From: Schaalia odontolytica
GTDB lineage: Bacteria > Actinomycetota > Actinomycetes > Actinomycetales > Actinomycetaceae
Direction: 5' to 3'
DNA length: 64,000 nt
NCBI RefSeq assembly: GCF_002847525.1
Contig: NZ_PKKM01000006.1
Location: 1 to 64,000, forward strand
This document shows, in pieces, positions 33,595 through 43,848 of this stretch. Within the stretch, counting starts at the first letter, position 1, and every line of letters begins with the position of its first letter. The notes under the pieces were generated by a model. It ran no database searches. It saw only the letters and a list, made by a program, of their open reading frames with translations, and was not told where the DNA came from. Made by a program: the position numbers and the translations under genes.

Positions 33595-34542
33595 GTGTCG
33601 GGTCGTTTCATTTCGACGCATTCTGTCGCTCTTGTGTTGCCGATGCATATCGCGTACATGCCGGAGCGAGGAGGGTCCGTTCACGCGGATGCGGCTAGTT
33701 CGCGTCCCGGCGGCGGTTTTACGACCCTGTGCGCCGCAGCTGCCATGGGGGTGCCCGCGGCTGCCGCCTCGCCCCTGGGCACGGGACCGAACTCCTTCGC
33801 GGTGCGTCAGCAGCTGGTCGAGGCCGGCGTCGACGTCCTGACCCCCGAGCTGGTTGGTGACATCGGCGTGGTCATCCAGTTGATCGTCGAGGACGGCTCG
33901 ATGCGCTCGGTCGTGACGGCCGGTGTCGAATCTGAGCCGTCGCGCGCGGCTCTCGACCGTATCGAGCTGCGCGAGGGCGACGTCGTACATGTGGCCGCAT
34001 CGGATATGACGAGCGCGCACGCCGCCTCCGAGCTCAGCGAGTGGGCCGCCGCTCTGCCTCCCTACGTGACCCTCGTCGTCTCGGTGTCTCCGGCTGTTGC
34101 CCAGGTGCCCGTCGAGGCCTGGGAAACGATTTTCCCGCGCGCCGACGTCGTGACGATGAACAGCTGGGAGGCCGCTGCCCTGGCCGGCATCCTGGACGCC
34201 AACCAGCACGGATCGACGATCCGCACCTACATGCGTCCCGACGCTGCCACGGTGCGGCGTTCGGGGGACCGAGGCTGCGAATTGCAGAAGTTCGCCGACG
34301 CCCCCGTCATTTCGATTCCTGCGTTCCAGGCGCCCATCGCGGACACCGCGGGCGTGGGGGATACGCACATCGCCGAGATGTGCGCGGGTCTCGTCATGGG
34401 CTACGACCTGGAGACCGCGTGCCTGATGGCAAACGCGGGCGCGGCTCTTGCGATTTCCCACGAGTCGGCCCTGCCCGTCCCCACCCGTGATCAGGTTGAG
34501 AACGTGCTCGAAACCGGGGTTGTTACGAACATCCTGCGCTGA
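33595..34542 (+). CDS. PfkB-family (ribokinase-like) carbohydrate kinase
   Basis: About 315 aa. The ribokinase fold is supported by an N-terminal GGSVHADAASSRPGGGFTTLCAAAAMG (pattern of the PfkB signature 1) and the C-terminal signature DTAGVGDTHIAEM (D250-D256), where canonical DTTGAGD is altered to DTAGVGD but the catalytic Asp256 is kept. The substrate could be a sugar or nucleoside. The GTG at 33595 has AAGGAAGG 7 nt upstream and is preferred to the GTG at 33556. It stands alone between rnj and ftsK. Confidence 0.85.
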   Translation: MSGRFISTHSVALVLPMHIAYMPERGGSVHADAASSRPGGGFTTLCAAAAMGVPAAAASPLGTGPNSFAVRQQLVEAGVDVLTPELVGDIGVVIQLIVEDGSMRSVVTAGVESEPSRAALDRIELREGDVVHVAASDMTSAHAASELSEWAAALPPYVTLVVSVSPAVAQVPVEAWETIFPRADVVTMNSWEAAALAGILDANQHGSTIRTYMRPDAATVRRSGDRGCELQKFADAPVISIPAFQAPIADTAGVGDTHIAEMCAGLVMGYDLETACLMANAGAALAISHESALPVPTRDQVENVLETGVVTNILR

Positions 34543-34599
34543 TCTCACGCGGCGCGCCTGGCGGAGCGGGGGCACCGTGGGCGATATGGTGGAACGATC

Positions 34600-37449
34600 A
34601 TGGCACAATCGTCTCCACGCTCCTCGTCAGGCAAGGCTCCCGCGCGCCCGCGCGCGAAGGGAGGCGCCTCTCGCTCCGCTCACACGCCCCAGCCCGAGCC
34701 GACGCAGCCGGGTTTCCTGGCGCGCTTTTTCTCGGCGGTCGGTCGTGCGGCCGTTGGCGCCGTCCGCATGTGGAAGGCGACTGATTCACAGGTCAAGCGT
34801 GACGCCGCCGCCTTCGTTGCGGTCGCCGCAGCCATCGTCATCGCGCTGCGCGAGTGGTTCCAGATTTCCGGCGAGGCCGGGGATGCCATTCACCACGCGT
34901 CGGCAGGCCTGTTCGGTATCTTCTCGGTTGTCCTGCCCCTCGTCCTGATTGCCCTCGCCGTCGAGCTTGTCTCGGCACGCTCCGGGCGCTCGGCTCTGCC
35001 GCACCACGTGGCCGGCGGTATCGGCATCACCGCGGCGCTGACGGGCCTCGTGCACATCTCCCGCGGCAACCCCGCGATGGGTGCCGATCCCGGCATTGAG
35101 GCGGCTGGTGGCCTGCTCGGCTGGTTCGTCGCGCGCCCCCTGGCCCTTCTCCTGTCCGGCTGGGGTGCGGGAGCCCTGATGATCCTGCTCCTGGCCTACT
35201 CGATCCTGCTCGCCACGCGGACGGCTGTCGCCGATGTCCCCGCGCGGCTGCGCGACCTCGCCGCCCACCTCAGCGGTGAGCGCCCAGCGGGCGACGCCGA
35301 GGCAGCCGATCAGGTCGGCGGCGATCCCGCCAAGGAAGCGCGCCGCAAGGCGCGCAAAGACCTCGCGGCCGGAGACGACGCGTTCCTCGACGAATACGAC
35401 GGAGACGAGTCCTTCCGCAAGGCCACCGACACCGAGTCGGTGGGGGAGACCCGCCTGCTGGAATCCGGCCCCATCGCGGCTCCCGCGCCCGCCCCGACTC
35501 CCGCGCCCCGGCCTCGTCAGTCCACGCCGGACGCCCCCACCGAGATGCTCACCCAGATGCGTCCCGCCGTGGCCCCCGCGCCCGTCCAGGTGCCCGCGCA
35601 CGTGCCCGAGCCCGAACCGGAGCCCGAGGATGAGTCGGCGCCCCCGCCGATCACCGACGAACCCGAGGGGGCCTTCCAGCCCAACCTCGACGACTCGATC
35701 AGCTACACGCTGCCCTCGGAGGACCTCCTGGTCTCCGGACCGCCCCACATGACCCGATCCGCCGTCAACGACCAGGTTGTCGCGGCCCTGGGACAGGTCT
35801 TCGCCGACTTCAATGTCGACGCGCGCGTCACCGGTTTCTCCCGAGGCCCGACAGTCACCCGCTACGAGGTCGTCCTCGGCGCCGGCGTCAAGGTTGACAA
35901 GCTCACCAACCTGTCGAAAAACATCGCCTACGCCGTGGCCTCCGCCGACGTTCGTATCCTCGCGCCGATCCCGGGCAAGAGCGCCATCGGCATCGAGATC
36001 CCCAACGCCGACCGCGAAAACGTCGCCCTCGGCGACGTCCTGCGCTCGGCTGCGGCCCGGCGCAACCAGCACCCGCTCGTCGTCGGCGTTGGCAAGGACG
36101 TCGAAGGCGGCTACGTCGTCACCAACCTGGCCAAGACCCCGCACATGCTGGTGGCCGGCCAGACCGGTTCCGGTAAGTCCTCCTTCGTTAACTCCATGAT
36201 CACGTCGATCATGATGCGTGCGACGCCCCAGCAGGTGCGCATGATCCTGGTCGACCCCAAGCGCGTGGAACTCACGATCTACGAGGGCATCCCGCACCTC
36301 ATCTCGCCCATCATCACCGACGCCAAGAAGGCCGCCGAGGCCCTCGAATGGGTCGTCAAGGAGATGGATGCGCGATATGACGACCTGTCGGACTACGGCT
36401 TCAAGCACATCGACGACTTCAACAAGGCGGTGGCCGCCGGACAGGTGCAGGCCAAGCCCGGGTTGGAGCGCACGCTGCACCCCTATCCGTACCTTCTCGT
36501 GGTCGTCGACGAGCTCGCCGACCTCATGATGGTCGCGCCGCGCGACGTCGAGGCGTCGATTCAGCGCATCACGCAGCTGGCGCGCGCCGCCGGCATCCAC
36601 CTGGTCCTGGCCACGCAGCGCCCCTCCGTCGACGTCGTCACCGGCCTCATTAAGGCCAACATCCCCTCGCGCCTCGCGTTCGCGACCTCTTCGCTGACCG
36701 ACTCGCGTACGATCCTCGATCAGCCCGGCGCCGAAAAGCTCATCGGCCAGGGCGACGCCCTCTACCTGCCCGCGGGTGCCTCCAAGCCCATGCGTGTCCA
36801 GGGAGCCTGGGTCTCCGAATCCGAGATCCACCAGATCGTCGCCCACGTCAAGAGCCAGATGGAGACGCACTACCGCGACGACGTCGTGCCGGAGAAGAAG
36901 GAAGCCAAGGTCGCCGAGGACATCGGAGACGATCTCGAAGACCTGCTGCAGGCAGCCGAGCTCGTCGTCTCCACCCAGCTCGGCTCCACCTCGATGCTCC
37001 AGCGCAAGCTGCGCGTCGGCTTCGCCCGCGCCGGTCGCCTCATGGACCTGCTCGAGTCGCGCGAAATCGTCGGCCCCTCCGAAGGATCCAAGGCACGCCA
37101 GGTGCTCGTCACCCCCGAACAGCTGCCCGAGGTCCTTGCCATGCTGCGCGGAGAGTCAGCCGGCATCGCCGAGCCTGAGCCCGCCCCCGCGCCCGCTCCG
37201 GCCGCTCCCGAGGGGGCACCCAGCCCGGCCATCGGTGCACCCGCTGCTGTTGCGGGGGAAGCTCCGGCCTCGTCCGCTCCCACGCAATCGCCCGCTTCCG
37301 GTTACGAAATGGGCACGGCATCCGCCGGCGATTCGCGCGGCAGCGGGGTTGACCCGTACTCTGGTCATAACTTTGGTGGGTCCTCGCCCGACTGGGTCGA
37401 TGAGGAGCCCGAGGATAACGAGGACGCTTGGCAGCTCACAGGCCGCTGA
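34600..37449 (+). CDS. ftsK: DNA translocase FtsK
   Basis: 949 aa. It pumps chromosomal DNA through the closing septum. A basic N-terminus leads to four membrane helices (about 65-205), followed by a Pro/Ala/Glu linker (about 280-360). The motor domain has Walker A GQTGSGKS (about 520-527) and Walker [12 protein letters not shown], and the gamma winged-helix domain that reads KOPS sites is at about 775-850 ([21 protein letters not shown]). A Pro/Ala-rich tail of about 95 residues ends the protein. TATGGT lies 9 nt before the ATG. Confidence 0.96.
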   Translation: MAQSSPRSSSGKAPARPRAKGGASRSAHTPQPEPTQPGFLARFFSAVGRAAVGAVRMWKATDSQVKRDAAAFVAVAAAIVIALREWFQISGEAGDAIHHASAGLFGIFSVVLPLVLIALAVELVSARSGRSALPHHVAGGIGITAALTGLVHISRGNPAMGADPGIEAAGGLLGWFVARPLALLLSGWGAGALMILLLAYSILLATRTAVADVPARLRDLAAHLSGERPAGDAEAADQVGGDPAKEARRKARKDLAAGDDAFLDEYDGDESFRKATDTESVGETRLLESGPIAAPAPAPTPAPRPRQSTPDAPTEMLTQMRPAVAPAPVQVPAHVPEPEPEPEDESAPPPITDEPEGAFQPNLDDSISYTLPSEDLLVSGPPHMTRSAVNDQVVAALGQVFADFNVDARVTGFSRGPTVTRYEVVLGAGVKVDKLTNLSKNIAYAVASADVRILAPIPGKSAIGIEIPNADRENVALGDVLRSAAARRNQHPLVVGVGKDVEGGYVVTNLAKTPHMLVAGQTGSGKSSFVNSMITSIMMRATPQQVRMILVDPKRVELTIYEGIPHLISPIITDAKKAAEALEWVVKEMDARYDDLSDYGFKHIDDFNKAVAAGQVQAKPGLERTLHPYPYLLVVVDELADLMMVAPRDVEASIQRITQLARAAGIHLVLATQRPSVDVVTGLIKANIPSRLAFATSSLTDSRTILDQPGAEKLIGQGDALYLPAGASKPMRVQGAWVSESEIHQIVAHVKSQMETHYRDDVVPEKKEAKVAEDIGDDLEDLLQAAELVVSTQLGSTSMLQRKLRVGFARAGRLMDLLESREIVGPSEGSKARQVLVTPEQLPEVLAMLRGESAGIAEPEPAPAPAPAAPEGAPSPAIGAPAAVAGEAPASSAPTQSPASGYEMGTASAGDSRGSGVDPYSGHNFGGSSPDWVDEEPEDNEDAWQLTGR

Positions 37450-37466
37450 GAGGAAAGGAAACGGTC

Positions 37467-38189
37467 ATGAGCGATAATGTGTCGCGCGTGCAGCGAAACA
37501 GCAAGGTTCCCGTGGTGAACCTGCCTAACGCGCTGACCGTTTTGCGTCTGGTCCTCGTCCCTATCTTCGTCGTTCTGGGGCTGCAAAGTCAGTCGTGGAG
37601 CGCGCTGTGGGCGGCCTTCTTCGTCTTCGCCGTCGCCGCGATCACGGACCGCTTCGACGGAGAGCTCGCGCGCTCGTGGGGTCAGATCACCGACTTCGGT
37701 CGCATCGCCGACCCTATCGCCGACAAGGCACTGACCCTGTGTGGCTTCGCCCTGCTGTCCTACCAGGGCTTCCTGCCCTGGTGGCTGACGATCCTCATTG
37801 CCGTTCGAGAGCTCGGCATCACGGCGATGCGCGCCTTCTTCCTGCGCCGCGGCGTCGTCGTGTCCGCGAATCAGGCGGGCAAGCTAAAGACCTTCATGCA
37901 GATGATCGCTCTGGGCATGCTGCTAATCCCGTGGGCACACTTCACGGCGTTGAATGAAGTGAACGAGGGGTGGGTCGTTATCCTGATCCGCCTCGGCCAG
38001 ATTTTTGCAGGTGTTGCCCTGGCGCTCACGCTCTACTCGGGCGTTATGTACGTCATCGAGGGGGTGCGCCTCATGCGCGGTTCGTCCGCGGGTGAGGCCG
38101 AGGTTCAGGCTCCGGAGGTGCCTGCGACCCAGGAAGCCGCTTCTGAGTCTCCGAAGCGTGGCCTTGCGGGGCAGCACGTCCAGAGTTGA
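37467..38189 (+). CDS. pgsA: CDP-diacylglycerol-glycerol-3-phosphate 3-phosphatidyltransferase
   Basis: 240 aa, multi-pass membrane protein. The CDP-alcohol phosphatidyltransferase motif D-x2-DG-x2-AR-x8-G-x3-D-x3-D is exact (DRFDGELARSWG...GRIADPIADK). It makes phosphatidylglycerophosphate, the precursor of phosphatidylglycerol and cardiolipin. A Glu/Ala-rich cytoplasmic tail follows. The ATG at 37467 has AAAGGA 8 nt upstream. ftsK-pgsA-clgR is the conserved actinobacterial order. Confidence 0.94.
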   Translation: MSDNVSRVQRNSKVPVVNLPNALTVLRLVLVPIFVVLGLQSQSWSALWAAFFVFAVAAITDRFDGELARSWGQITDFGRIADPIADKALTLCGFALLSYQGFLPWWLTILIAVRELGITAMRAFFLRRGVVVSANQAGKLKTFMQMIALGMLLIPWAHFTALNEVNEGWVVILIRLGQIFAGVALALTLYSGVMYVIEGVRLMRGSSAGEAEVQAPEVPATQEAASESPKRGLAGQHVQS

Positions 38190-38347
38190 GCGTGGGTGAC
38201 GCAATGCATGCGCTCATCGACTCGGCGGCGGAATAATCCTGAGAGGGCTCGCGTTGTACGGGTATGAATGCAAGGCGAGGAATGAACGCGCAGCGTCACA
38301 GCGTTTCGATGCGCGAACTAACACTGCACTCCTCACAACAGAACGGC

Positions 38348-38353
38348 TACAGT
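38348..38353 (+). promoter_or_regulatory. Candidate -10 box of clgR
   Basis: TACAGT lies 6 nt before the clgR ATG, predicting a leaderless message. A TTCG-N5-CGAA inverted repeat at 38305-38317 lies upstream and could be an operator, possibly for ClgR itself. Confidence 0.45.
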
Positions 38354-38359
38354 AACACT

Positions 38360-38674
38360 ATGGAAAAGACACTGAGCGAAACCCCGCTGCTGCGCAGCGA
38401 GCTGGGCGATGTTCTGCGTGGCATCCGCCAGCGCCAGGGTCGAACCCTGCGCGAAGTCTCTTCTGAGGCCCAGGTCTCCCTCGGCTACCTGTCCGAGGTT
38501 GAGCGCGGGCAGAAGGAAGCGTCCTCGGAACTGCTTGAGGCCATCACCTCGGCCCTGCGTGTTCCGCTCTGGTTCGTCCTGCGCGAGGTCTCCGAGCGCA
38601 TGGCGATCATCGACGGCGCGGTCATCCCCGACGCGGTGCCCGACGACATCATGCCCGTCACGCTGATTTCCTGA
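38360..38674 (+). CDS. clgR: ClgR-like XRE-family transcriptional regulator
   Basis: 104 aa. The helix-turn-helix (residues about 15-70) reads [48 protein letters not shown], the ClgR/PopR signature. ClgR activates clp protease and other proteostasis or membrane-stress genes in actinobacteria. It is intact but short at the C-terminus ([10 protein letters not shown]). The ATG at 38360 is preferred to upstream in-frame starts because a -10 lies 6 nt before it. Gene order before DUF3046 and recA is conserved. Confidence 0.93.
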   Translation: MEKTLSETPLLRSELGDVLRGIRQRQGRTLREVSSEAQVSLGYLSEVERGQKEASSELLEAITSALRVPLWFVLREVSERMAIIDGAVIPDAVPDDIMPVTLIS

Positions 38675-38677
38675 CGC

Positions 38678-38902
38678 GTGAAGCACTCTGAGTTTTACGA
38701 GGCGGTCGAGGCGACCTTCGGGTCAGCCCTCGGCCGCTCGTATGTTTCCGATCTCTACCTCGCCTCTCTGGGGGCCACCGCGCGCGACGCCCTGTCCATC
38801 GGCGTGAATCCGGATGAGGTCTGGGCAACCCTGTGCGAAGAAACCGGGCGCGAGGATGCGCGCTGGATTCATCGTGTCGATCCGCGCGAGCGAGGGCGCT
38901 GA
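38678..38902 (+). CDS. DUF3046 family protein
   Basis: 74 aa from GTG, 4 nt after clgR. It matches the small DUF3046 family that nearly always lies between clgR and recA (MKHSEFYEAVEATFG, DLYLASLGATARDAL, VWATLCEETGRE). The function is unknown. Probably co-transcribed with clgR. Confidence 0.9.
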   Translation: MKHSEFYEAVEATFGSALGRSYVSDLYLASLGATARDALSIGVNPDEVWATLCEETGREDARWIHRVDPRERGR

Positions 38903-38968
38903 ACCTCTGTCATTTCGATTCCTGTGATCGATACCTGCAAGTCGCGCAGACGGCGTGTCGAACAGTAG

Positions 38969-38984
38969 TCGAACATGTGTTCCA
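38969..38984 (+). promoter_or_regulatory. SOS (LexA) box of recA
   Basis: TCGAACATGTGTTCCA matches the actinobacterial LexA consensus TCGAAC-N4-GTTCGA at 11 of 12 fixed positions. A second TCGAAC half-site lies at 38958-38963. It is about 170 bp before recA. Confidence 0.85.
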
Positions 38985-39153
38985 TTTAAGCTTGTGGGCG
39001 ACGACGCTCCGACGCGTGTCATCCACAGGGGTGACGCGCGCGGGACGCAGATGACGATGGCCGGTCGCATACTCGTCATGTCGCCTCGGAGAGGGGTGGC
39101 ATTCCAGGCCAGGACACCCGCAGGCCGGAGAGGCCGCAGACGAAAGGATCACC

Positions 39154-40245
39154 ATGGCAGCCCGTAAAGCACCCGCCGCAAAGCCCGCGACCAACGACCG
39201 CAATAAGGCGCTCGAAGTCGCCCTGTCACAGATCGACAAGCAGTTTGGTAAGGGCTCCGTCATGCGCCTGGGCGATGACAATCGCCCGCCCGTGCAGGTG
39301 ATCCCCACGGGTTCCCTCGCACTCGACGTCGCCCTCGGCATCGGCGGCCTCCCGCGCGGCCGCGTCATTGAGGTATACGGCCCCGAATCCTCCGGTAAGA
39401 CCACGGTCGCTCTGCACGCAGTCGCCAACGCCCAGAAGGCCGGCGGCAACGCCGCATTCATTGACGCCGAGCACGCCCTTGACCCCGTCTACGCGCGCGC
39501 CCTGGGAGTGGACACCGACTCCCTCCTGGTCTCTCAGCCCGATACGGGTGAGCAGGCCCTCGAGATCGCCGACATGCTGATCCGCTCGGGTGGCATTGAC
39601 ATCATCGTCATCGACTCCGTCGCGGCCCTCGTGCCCAAGGCCGAAATCGAAGGCGAGATGGGTGACTCCCACGTCGGCCTGCAGGCCCGCCTGATGAGCC
39701 AGGCCCTGCGTAAGATCACGGGCGCCCTGTCCGCCACCGGCACCACCGCGATCTTCATCAACCAGCTGCGCGAAAAGATTGGCGTCTTCTTCGGCTCCCC
39801 GGAGACTACGACGGGCGGTAAGGCCCTGAAGTTCTACGCCTCGGTGCGCATCGACGTGCGCCGCATCGAGACCCTCAAGGAAGCCGGCGCCCCCGTCGGT
39901 AACCGCACGCGCGCCAAGGTCGTCAAGAACAAGATGGCCCCGCCGTTCAAGCAGGCAGAGTTCGACATCGTCTACGGCAAGGGCATCTCGCGCGAAGGCT
40001 CGATCATCGACATGGGTGTCGAGGCCGGTATCGTGCGCAAGTCCGGCTCCTGGTTCACCTACGGGGACGACCAGCTGGGCCAGGGCAAGGAGAACGTGCG
40101 TCAGTTCCTCGTGGACAACCCTGAGCTGGCCAACGAGATCGAGCAGAAGATCCTCGTCTCGCTGGGTATTGGCGAGGCCCCGGATCCGGACCAGGCGTCC
40201 CAGGACGTGCCCGACATTGATCCTGATGAGGATGCGGGCTTCTGA
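39154..40245 (+). CDS. recA: Recombinase RecA
   Basis: 363 aa. It forms the filament that performs strand exchange and triggers LexA self-cleavage. Walker [10 protein letters not shown] (about 76-84), Walker [11 protein letters not shown], the L1/L2 loops ([28 protein letters not shown]...[11 protein letters not shown]) and the acidic C-terminus are present. AAAGGA precedes the ATG. No intein. Confidence 0.98.
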   Translation: MAARKAPAAKPATNDRNKALEVALSQIDKQFGKGSVMRLGDDNRPPVQVIPTGSLALDVALGIGGLPRGRVIEVYGPESSGKTTVALHAVANAQKAGGNAAFIDAEHALDPVYARALGVDTDSLLVSQPDTGEQALEIADMLIRSGGIDIIVIDSVAALVPKAEIEGEMGDSHVGLQARLMSQALRKITGALSATGTTAIFINQLREKIGVFFGSPETTTGGKALKFYASVRIDVRRIETLKEAGAPVGNRTRAKVVKNKMAPPFKQAEFDIVYGKGISREGSIIDMGVEAGIVRKSGSWFTYGDDQLGQGKENVRQFLVDNPELANEIEQKILVSLGIGEAPDPDQASQDVPDIDPDEDAGF

Positions 40246-40248
40246 GTC

Positions 40249-40875
40249 GTGGTCCGCTATCTGGATCCCGAAGATAATCCCGAGCTGGGGGAGGAGCGTC
40301 GCAGGCGTTCCTCCCCGGGCGAGCGGCTTGCGCGCGCTCGCGAACGCAATGCGGCCCTGACGGGCACGGCGGCGATCGAGGCCGCGCGCGAAGTCGCCCT
40401 GCGTAAGCTCGACGCGCGCGCGTGTTCTCGCTTCGAGTTGACCAGCGCGATTGAAGGGCGAGGCTTCAGCGCGGAGCTCGCTACCGAGGTTGTCGGCCGC
40501 CTGGAGGCTGTTGGCCTCGTCGATGATCAGGCCTACGCGGATGCGCTCGTCCGCTCGCGGTTTTCCGGGACGGGTGCGTCTGGTCGAGCGCTGCGCGAGG
40601 TCCTCGTGCGCAAGGGGCTCGACTCCGCGACCATCGAGCGGGCTCTCTCTCAGATTGATCGGGACGACGAGGCGGAGCGTGCTGCGCAGCTGGTGGCCCG
40701 CAAGCGTCGCTCTCTCGCGGGCGTTCCTCGTGAGACCGCCTACCGTAGACTGAGCTCCATGCTCGCGCGCAAGGGGTATTCGCCGTCTGTCGCGGCCGCG
40801 GCGGTGCGCGAGGCCCTCGATACGTGGAGTGACGACGACGAAAGCGCAGAGGAGACCTGGCAGTGGGGACTGTGA
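40249..40875 (+). CDS. recX: Regulatory protein RecX
   Basis: 208 aa. RecX caps and inhibits RecA filaments. Three-helix repeats typical of the family are seen (AREVALRKLDARACSRFELTSAI, LVDDQAYADALVRSR, GKGLDS-type loops, RRLSSMLARKGYS). A charged 45-residue N-terminal extension precedes the domain. GTG start 3 nt after the recA stop; co-transcribed with recA and thus SOS-controlled. Confidence 0.92.
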   Translation: MVRYLDPEDNPELGEERRRRSSPGERLARARERNAALTGTAAIEAAREVALRKLDARACSRFELTSAIEGRGFSAELATEVVGRLEAVGLVDDQAYADALVRSRFSGTGASGRALREVLVRKGLDSATIERALSQIDRDDEAERAAQLVARKRRSLAGVPRETAYRRLSSMLARKGYSPSVAAAAVREALDTWSDDDESAEETWQWGL

Positions 40876-41375
40876 CCGAGATAAGCAACGTGGAGCTCGC
40901 TCAGCTGATCGGCGAGCTGACGGAGCGTGGGCTGACGATCGCGACGGCGGAGTCGCTGACGGGCGGTGGTCTCGTTGCGCGCCTCGTGGACGTGCCCGGC
41001 GCCTCTCACGTGGTGCGAGGCGGTGCCTGCACCTACGCGGTCGATACGAAGGCCTCGGTGCTGGGTGTCTCGGAGAGTCAGCTGGCGGCGACGGGTCCGG
41101 TCGATGAGCAGGTCGCTCGCCAGATGGCTCGCGGCGCGCGCTTGCTGTTCGGCGCGGATATCGGTGTGTCGACGACGGGGGTCGCAGGTCCTGGTCCCGC
41201 CGACGGACTCGAAGCGGGGACCGTCCACATCGCCTGTGCGCACCCGACGGGGGAGGAGCACCGCCTTCTGCACCTGGGCGGTGATCGCGCGGCCGTGCGT
41301 GCGGGTGCGATTGGCGCAGCCCTCGCTCTCGTGCGTGACGTGCTCGACTTCGCCGCCACAGTGGCTGACGACTAA
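40863..41375 (+). CDS. CinA C-terminal domain protein (nicotinamide-nucleotide amidohydrolase)
   Basis: 170 aa, a stand-alone CinA_C (PncC) domain: [65 protein letters not shown]. PncC deamidates nicotinamide mononucleotide and salvages pyridine nucleotides. In many actinobacteria this gene lies between pgsA and clgR; here it follows recX and overlaps it by 13 nt. GTG 40863 is used; GTG 40872 is an alternative. Confidence 0.9.
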   Translation: MGTVTEISNVELAQLIGELTERGLTIATAESLTGGGLVARLVDVPGASHVVRGGACTYAVDTKASVLGVSESQLAATGPVDEQVARQMARGARLLFGADIGVSTTGVAGPGPADGLEAGTVHIACAHPTGEEHRLLHLGGDRAAVRAGAIGAALALVRDVLDFAATVADD

Positions 41376-41386
41376 ACTTCAATGCG

Positions 41387-42925
41387 ATGAATACGATGAT
41401 GCAGGACGGCACCGTGCTTCCCCGCACCTACGCGGTGCGCACGCTCGGCTGCCAGATGAACGAACACGACTCCGAACGCATGGCGGGTCTGCTGGAGCAG
41501 GCCGGCCTCGTTCCCGTTGAGAAGGTCCCCGAGGCCGCCGCCCGCGCGACCGACGCCGGCGACATGGGAGCCGACGTCATCGTGATTAACACCTGCTCCG
41601 TGCGCGAGAACGCCGCGACCCGTCTCTTCGGTAATCTCGGCCAGCTCGCCTCCGTCAAGCGAGCGCGCCCGGGCATGCAGATCGCGGTCGGCGGCTGCCT
41701 CGCCCAGCAGATGCGCGACGGCATCGTCGAGAAGGCCCCGTGGGTTGATGCCGTGTTCGGCACGCACAACATCGACGTGCTCCCGGCGCTGCTGCGCCGC
41801 GCCGAGCATAACCGCGCGGCCGCCGTCGAGATCGAGGAATCCCTCAAGGTCTTCCCGTCGACCCTGCCCACCCATCGCGAGAGCGCGTACGCCGCGTGGG
41901 TGTCCATCTCCGTGGGCTGCAACAACACCTGCACGTTCTGCATCGTCCCGCACCTGCGCGGCAAGGAACGCGACCGTCGTCCCGGCGATATTCTCGCCGA
42001 GGTTGAGGCCGTCGCCTCCCAGGGTGCCATCGAGGTGACCCTGCTGGGACAGAACGTCAACTCCTACGGCGTGGGTTTCGGCGAGCGCGGTGCGTTTGCT
42101 GACCTGCTGCGCGCTGTCGGCCGCGTCGAGGGCATTGAGCGCGTGCGATTCACCTCGCCTCACCCCGCAGCCTTCACGGACGACGTGATTGCGGCGATGG
42201 CGGAGACTCCCACGGTCATGCCGAGCCTGCACATGCCTCTGCAGTCGGGTTCCGATGCGATCCTGCGTCAGATGCGCCGCTCCTACCGCCGTGATCGTTT
42301 CATGGGCATCCTGGAGCGCGTGCGCGCCGCCATCCCGGAGGCTGCGATCACGACGGACATCATCGTCGGCTTCCCCGGCGAGACGGAAGAGGATTTCCAG
42401 GCGACTCTCGACGTCGTCGAGCAGGCTCGTTTCTCCTCCGCCTTCACGTTCCTCTACTCTCCACGCCCGGGTACGCCCGCGGCGGACCGCGAGGATCAGG
42501 TGCCGGACGACGTTGCGCTCGAGCGTTACCAGCGTCTCATCAAGCTCCAGGAGCGTATCTGCGCCGAGGATAACGCCGCGCTGGCCGGGACCGAGGTCGA
42601 GGTCCTCGTCTCCGAGGGTGATGGCCGTAAGGATGGTGCCACACACCGTATTTCGGGACGCGCCCGCGACAACCGTCTCGTGCACGTCGCCCTGCCCGAG
42701 GGTATGGCCGAGGCGGATCGTCCGCGCCCGGGCGACATGATCCGCGCGACGGTCACCTACGGCGCGCCGCACCACCTGATCGCTGACTCGGGCGCGCAGG
42801 GCGGCCTGTTCGAGGTGCGCCGCACGCGCGCCGGTGACGCGTGGGAGGCACGCCAGGCCTCGGACGAACCCGACAACACGGTATCGCTGGGTATTCCCAC
42901 GCTGCGCGTGGGTCCCCCGAGCTGA
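41387..42925 (+). CDS. miaB: tRNA-2-methylthio-N6-dimethylallyladenosine synthase MiaB
   Basis: 512 aa. It adds the 2-methylthio group to isopentenyl-A37 of tRNA. The N-terminal [4Fe-4S] cysteines C22, C70 and C104, the radical-SAM triad C178-x3-C182-x2-C185, and the C-terminal TRAM domain ([12 protein letters not shown]) are complete. The C-terminus is about 60 residues longer than minimal MiaB. TAAACT 8 nt before the ATG suggests near-leaderless transcription. miaA, the enzyme acting just before it, is three genes downstream. Confidence 0.95.
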   Translation: MNTMMQDGTVLPRTYAVRTLGCQMNEHDSERMAGLLEQAGLVPVEKVPEAAARATDAGDMGADVIVINTCSVRENAATRLFGNLGQLASVKRARPGMQIAVGGCLAQQMRDGIVEKAPWVDAVFGTHNIDVLPALLRRAEHNRAAAVEIEESLKVFPSTLPTHRESAYAAWVSISVGCNNTCTFCIVPHLRGKERDRRPGDILAEVEAVASQGAIEVTLLGQNVNSYGVGFGERGAFADLLRAVGRVEGIERVRFTSPHPAAFTDDVIAAMAETPTVMPSLHMPLQSGSDAILRQMRRSYRRDRFMGILERVRAAIPEAAITTDIIVGFPGETEEDFQATLDVVEQARFSSAFTFLYSPRPGTPAADREDQVPDDVALERYQRLIKLQERICAEDNAALAGTEVEVLVSEGDGRKDGATHRISGRARDNRLVHVALPEGMAEADRPRPGDMIRATVTYGAPHHLIADSGAQGGLFEVRRTRAGDAWEARQASDEPDNTVSLGIPTLRVGPPS

Positions 42926-42944
42926 TCGGGCACCCAACCGCTTC

Positions 42945-42977
42945 GAGCCTCCTCAGGTGAACGACCTGGGGAGGCTC
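42945..42977 (+). terminator. miaB terminator
   Basis: GAGCCTCCTCAGGT pairs with ACCTGGGGAGGCTC (one mismatch) around GAACG, 19 nt after the stop. Confidence 0.75.
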
Positions 42978-43245
42978 ACGTATTGGCTACCCACCAGAAA
43001 TACTGCACGTTTGCTCGCTTGATGGTGACAAAAGATGGGAAAATGTCTTCATCAAACAAATGTGTGACCCACGACTCCTGAGTTACTTTTGTGTCGTGGC
43101 GATCGTCACGACGACGAGGCGATCGACATGCGGGAGCACTCTCGGTAGTGCGGGTCGATTCGAGCCCCCCTATGCGACCCGTGGCCCCTCCGCACACGCG
43201 GTACCTGCCGCGCCTTCGCATGTAGTCGGCGCACACTCAACTGAG
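42978..43245. other. Gene-free interval between miaB and the YbjN genes
   Basis: About 270 bp without a supportable gene. The left half (42985-43100) is relatively A+T-rich, with CAAAAGATGGGAAAATG-like stretches; the right half is G+C-rich. A T-arm-like GGTCGATTCGAGCC at 43153-43166 is not part of a foldable tRNA. Confidence 0.5.
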
Positions 43246-43281
43246 AGTGCCCCGTTCCTCCAGGTGGAGGAACGGGGCACT
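43246..43281 (-). terminator. Terminator of the YbjN gene pair
   Basis: A perfect 16-bp stem (43246-43261 with 43266-43281) around AGGT, 24 nt beyond the stop of the minus-strand gene. No strong T run on that strand. Confidence 0.8.
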
Positions 43282-43305
43282 ACTCATCTGCGTCGAGCCG
43301 GAGGC

Positions 43306-43848
43306 TTACTCCTCGGCACCCTCACCAAAGAGCGCGGGGACTTCCTGAGCGGCGGACAGGCCGATGATCAGGCCGCGGCGCAGCATCGCGTGGATCTGAC
43401 GATCCGACAGACCCTCGCCGACGAAGAAACGCGACGCGGCCATCAGGGCCCAGCCATCGCCATCTTCGATCGGGAAGACGGTCGGCTGCAGGTGGGCGTT
43501 GTTCCATTGGTTCGCCTTTTCCTGCAGGGAGACCTCCGTGTGCCCCTCGCCGGGCACAGCAATGCGCGTCTCGATCTGCGCCCAGGGGGCATCCGCGGGC
43601 TCGCGATGAATCTGGAACTGCACGTCCTCCAGCTGGGTGACGGCGATGAACTCATTCGAACCGTGCGGCAGGCCGTCGCCCTCGAGCACCTTTTCGATGC
43701 GCTCGATCGTCAGCTCGGACACCTCGGTGCCCCATTTGGCGGCGTACTCGTCGGCTTCCATCGCGGGGGAGGGAGCGGCGGGGGTGGGCAGCGGTGAGGC
43801 CTTGGCCTCGCCGTCATCGCCGAAGGTGAAGCTCTTCCACTCAGGCAT
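43306..43848 (-). CDS. YbjN domain-containing protein, longer paralogue
   Basis: 180 aa. The C-terminal 130 residues form a YbjN fold (secretion-chaperone-like): ELTIERIEKVLEGDGLPHG, FQIHREPADAP, ANQWNNAHLQPTVFP and ASRFFVGEGLSDRQIHAMLRRGL. The first 45 residues are Pro/Ala-rich and variable. The function is unknown. It overlaps the upstream YbjN gene by 8 nt and is translated after it. Confidence 0.88.
   Translation of the reverse strand: MPEWKSFTFGDDGEAKASPLPTPAAPSPAMEADEYAAKWGTEVSELTIERIEKVLEGDGLPHGSNEFIAVTQLEDVQFQIHREPADAPWAQIETRIAVPGEGHTEVSLQEKANQWNNAHLQPTVFPIEDGDGWALMAASRFFVGEGLSDRQIHAMLRRGLIIGLSAAQEVPALFGEGAEE

Noticed and set aside
31282..34608. A very long minus-strand open frame opposite the ABC ATPase, rnj and the PfkB gene
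   Set aside because: Antisense to three well-supported genes; composition typical of a shadow frame.
43150..43180. Second T-arm-like string (GATTCGAGCC)
   Set aside because: Stem does not pair and no cloverleaf fits.
42976..43236. Minus-strand frame of 86 codons between miaB and the YbjN genes
   Set aside because: Arg-rich first half and A+T-rich second half have unrelated composition; no ribosome site.
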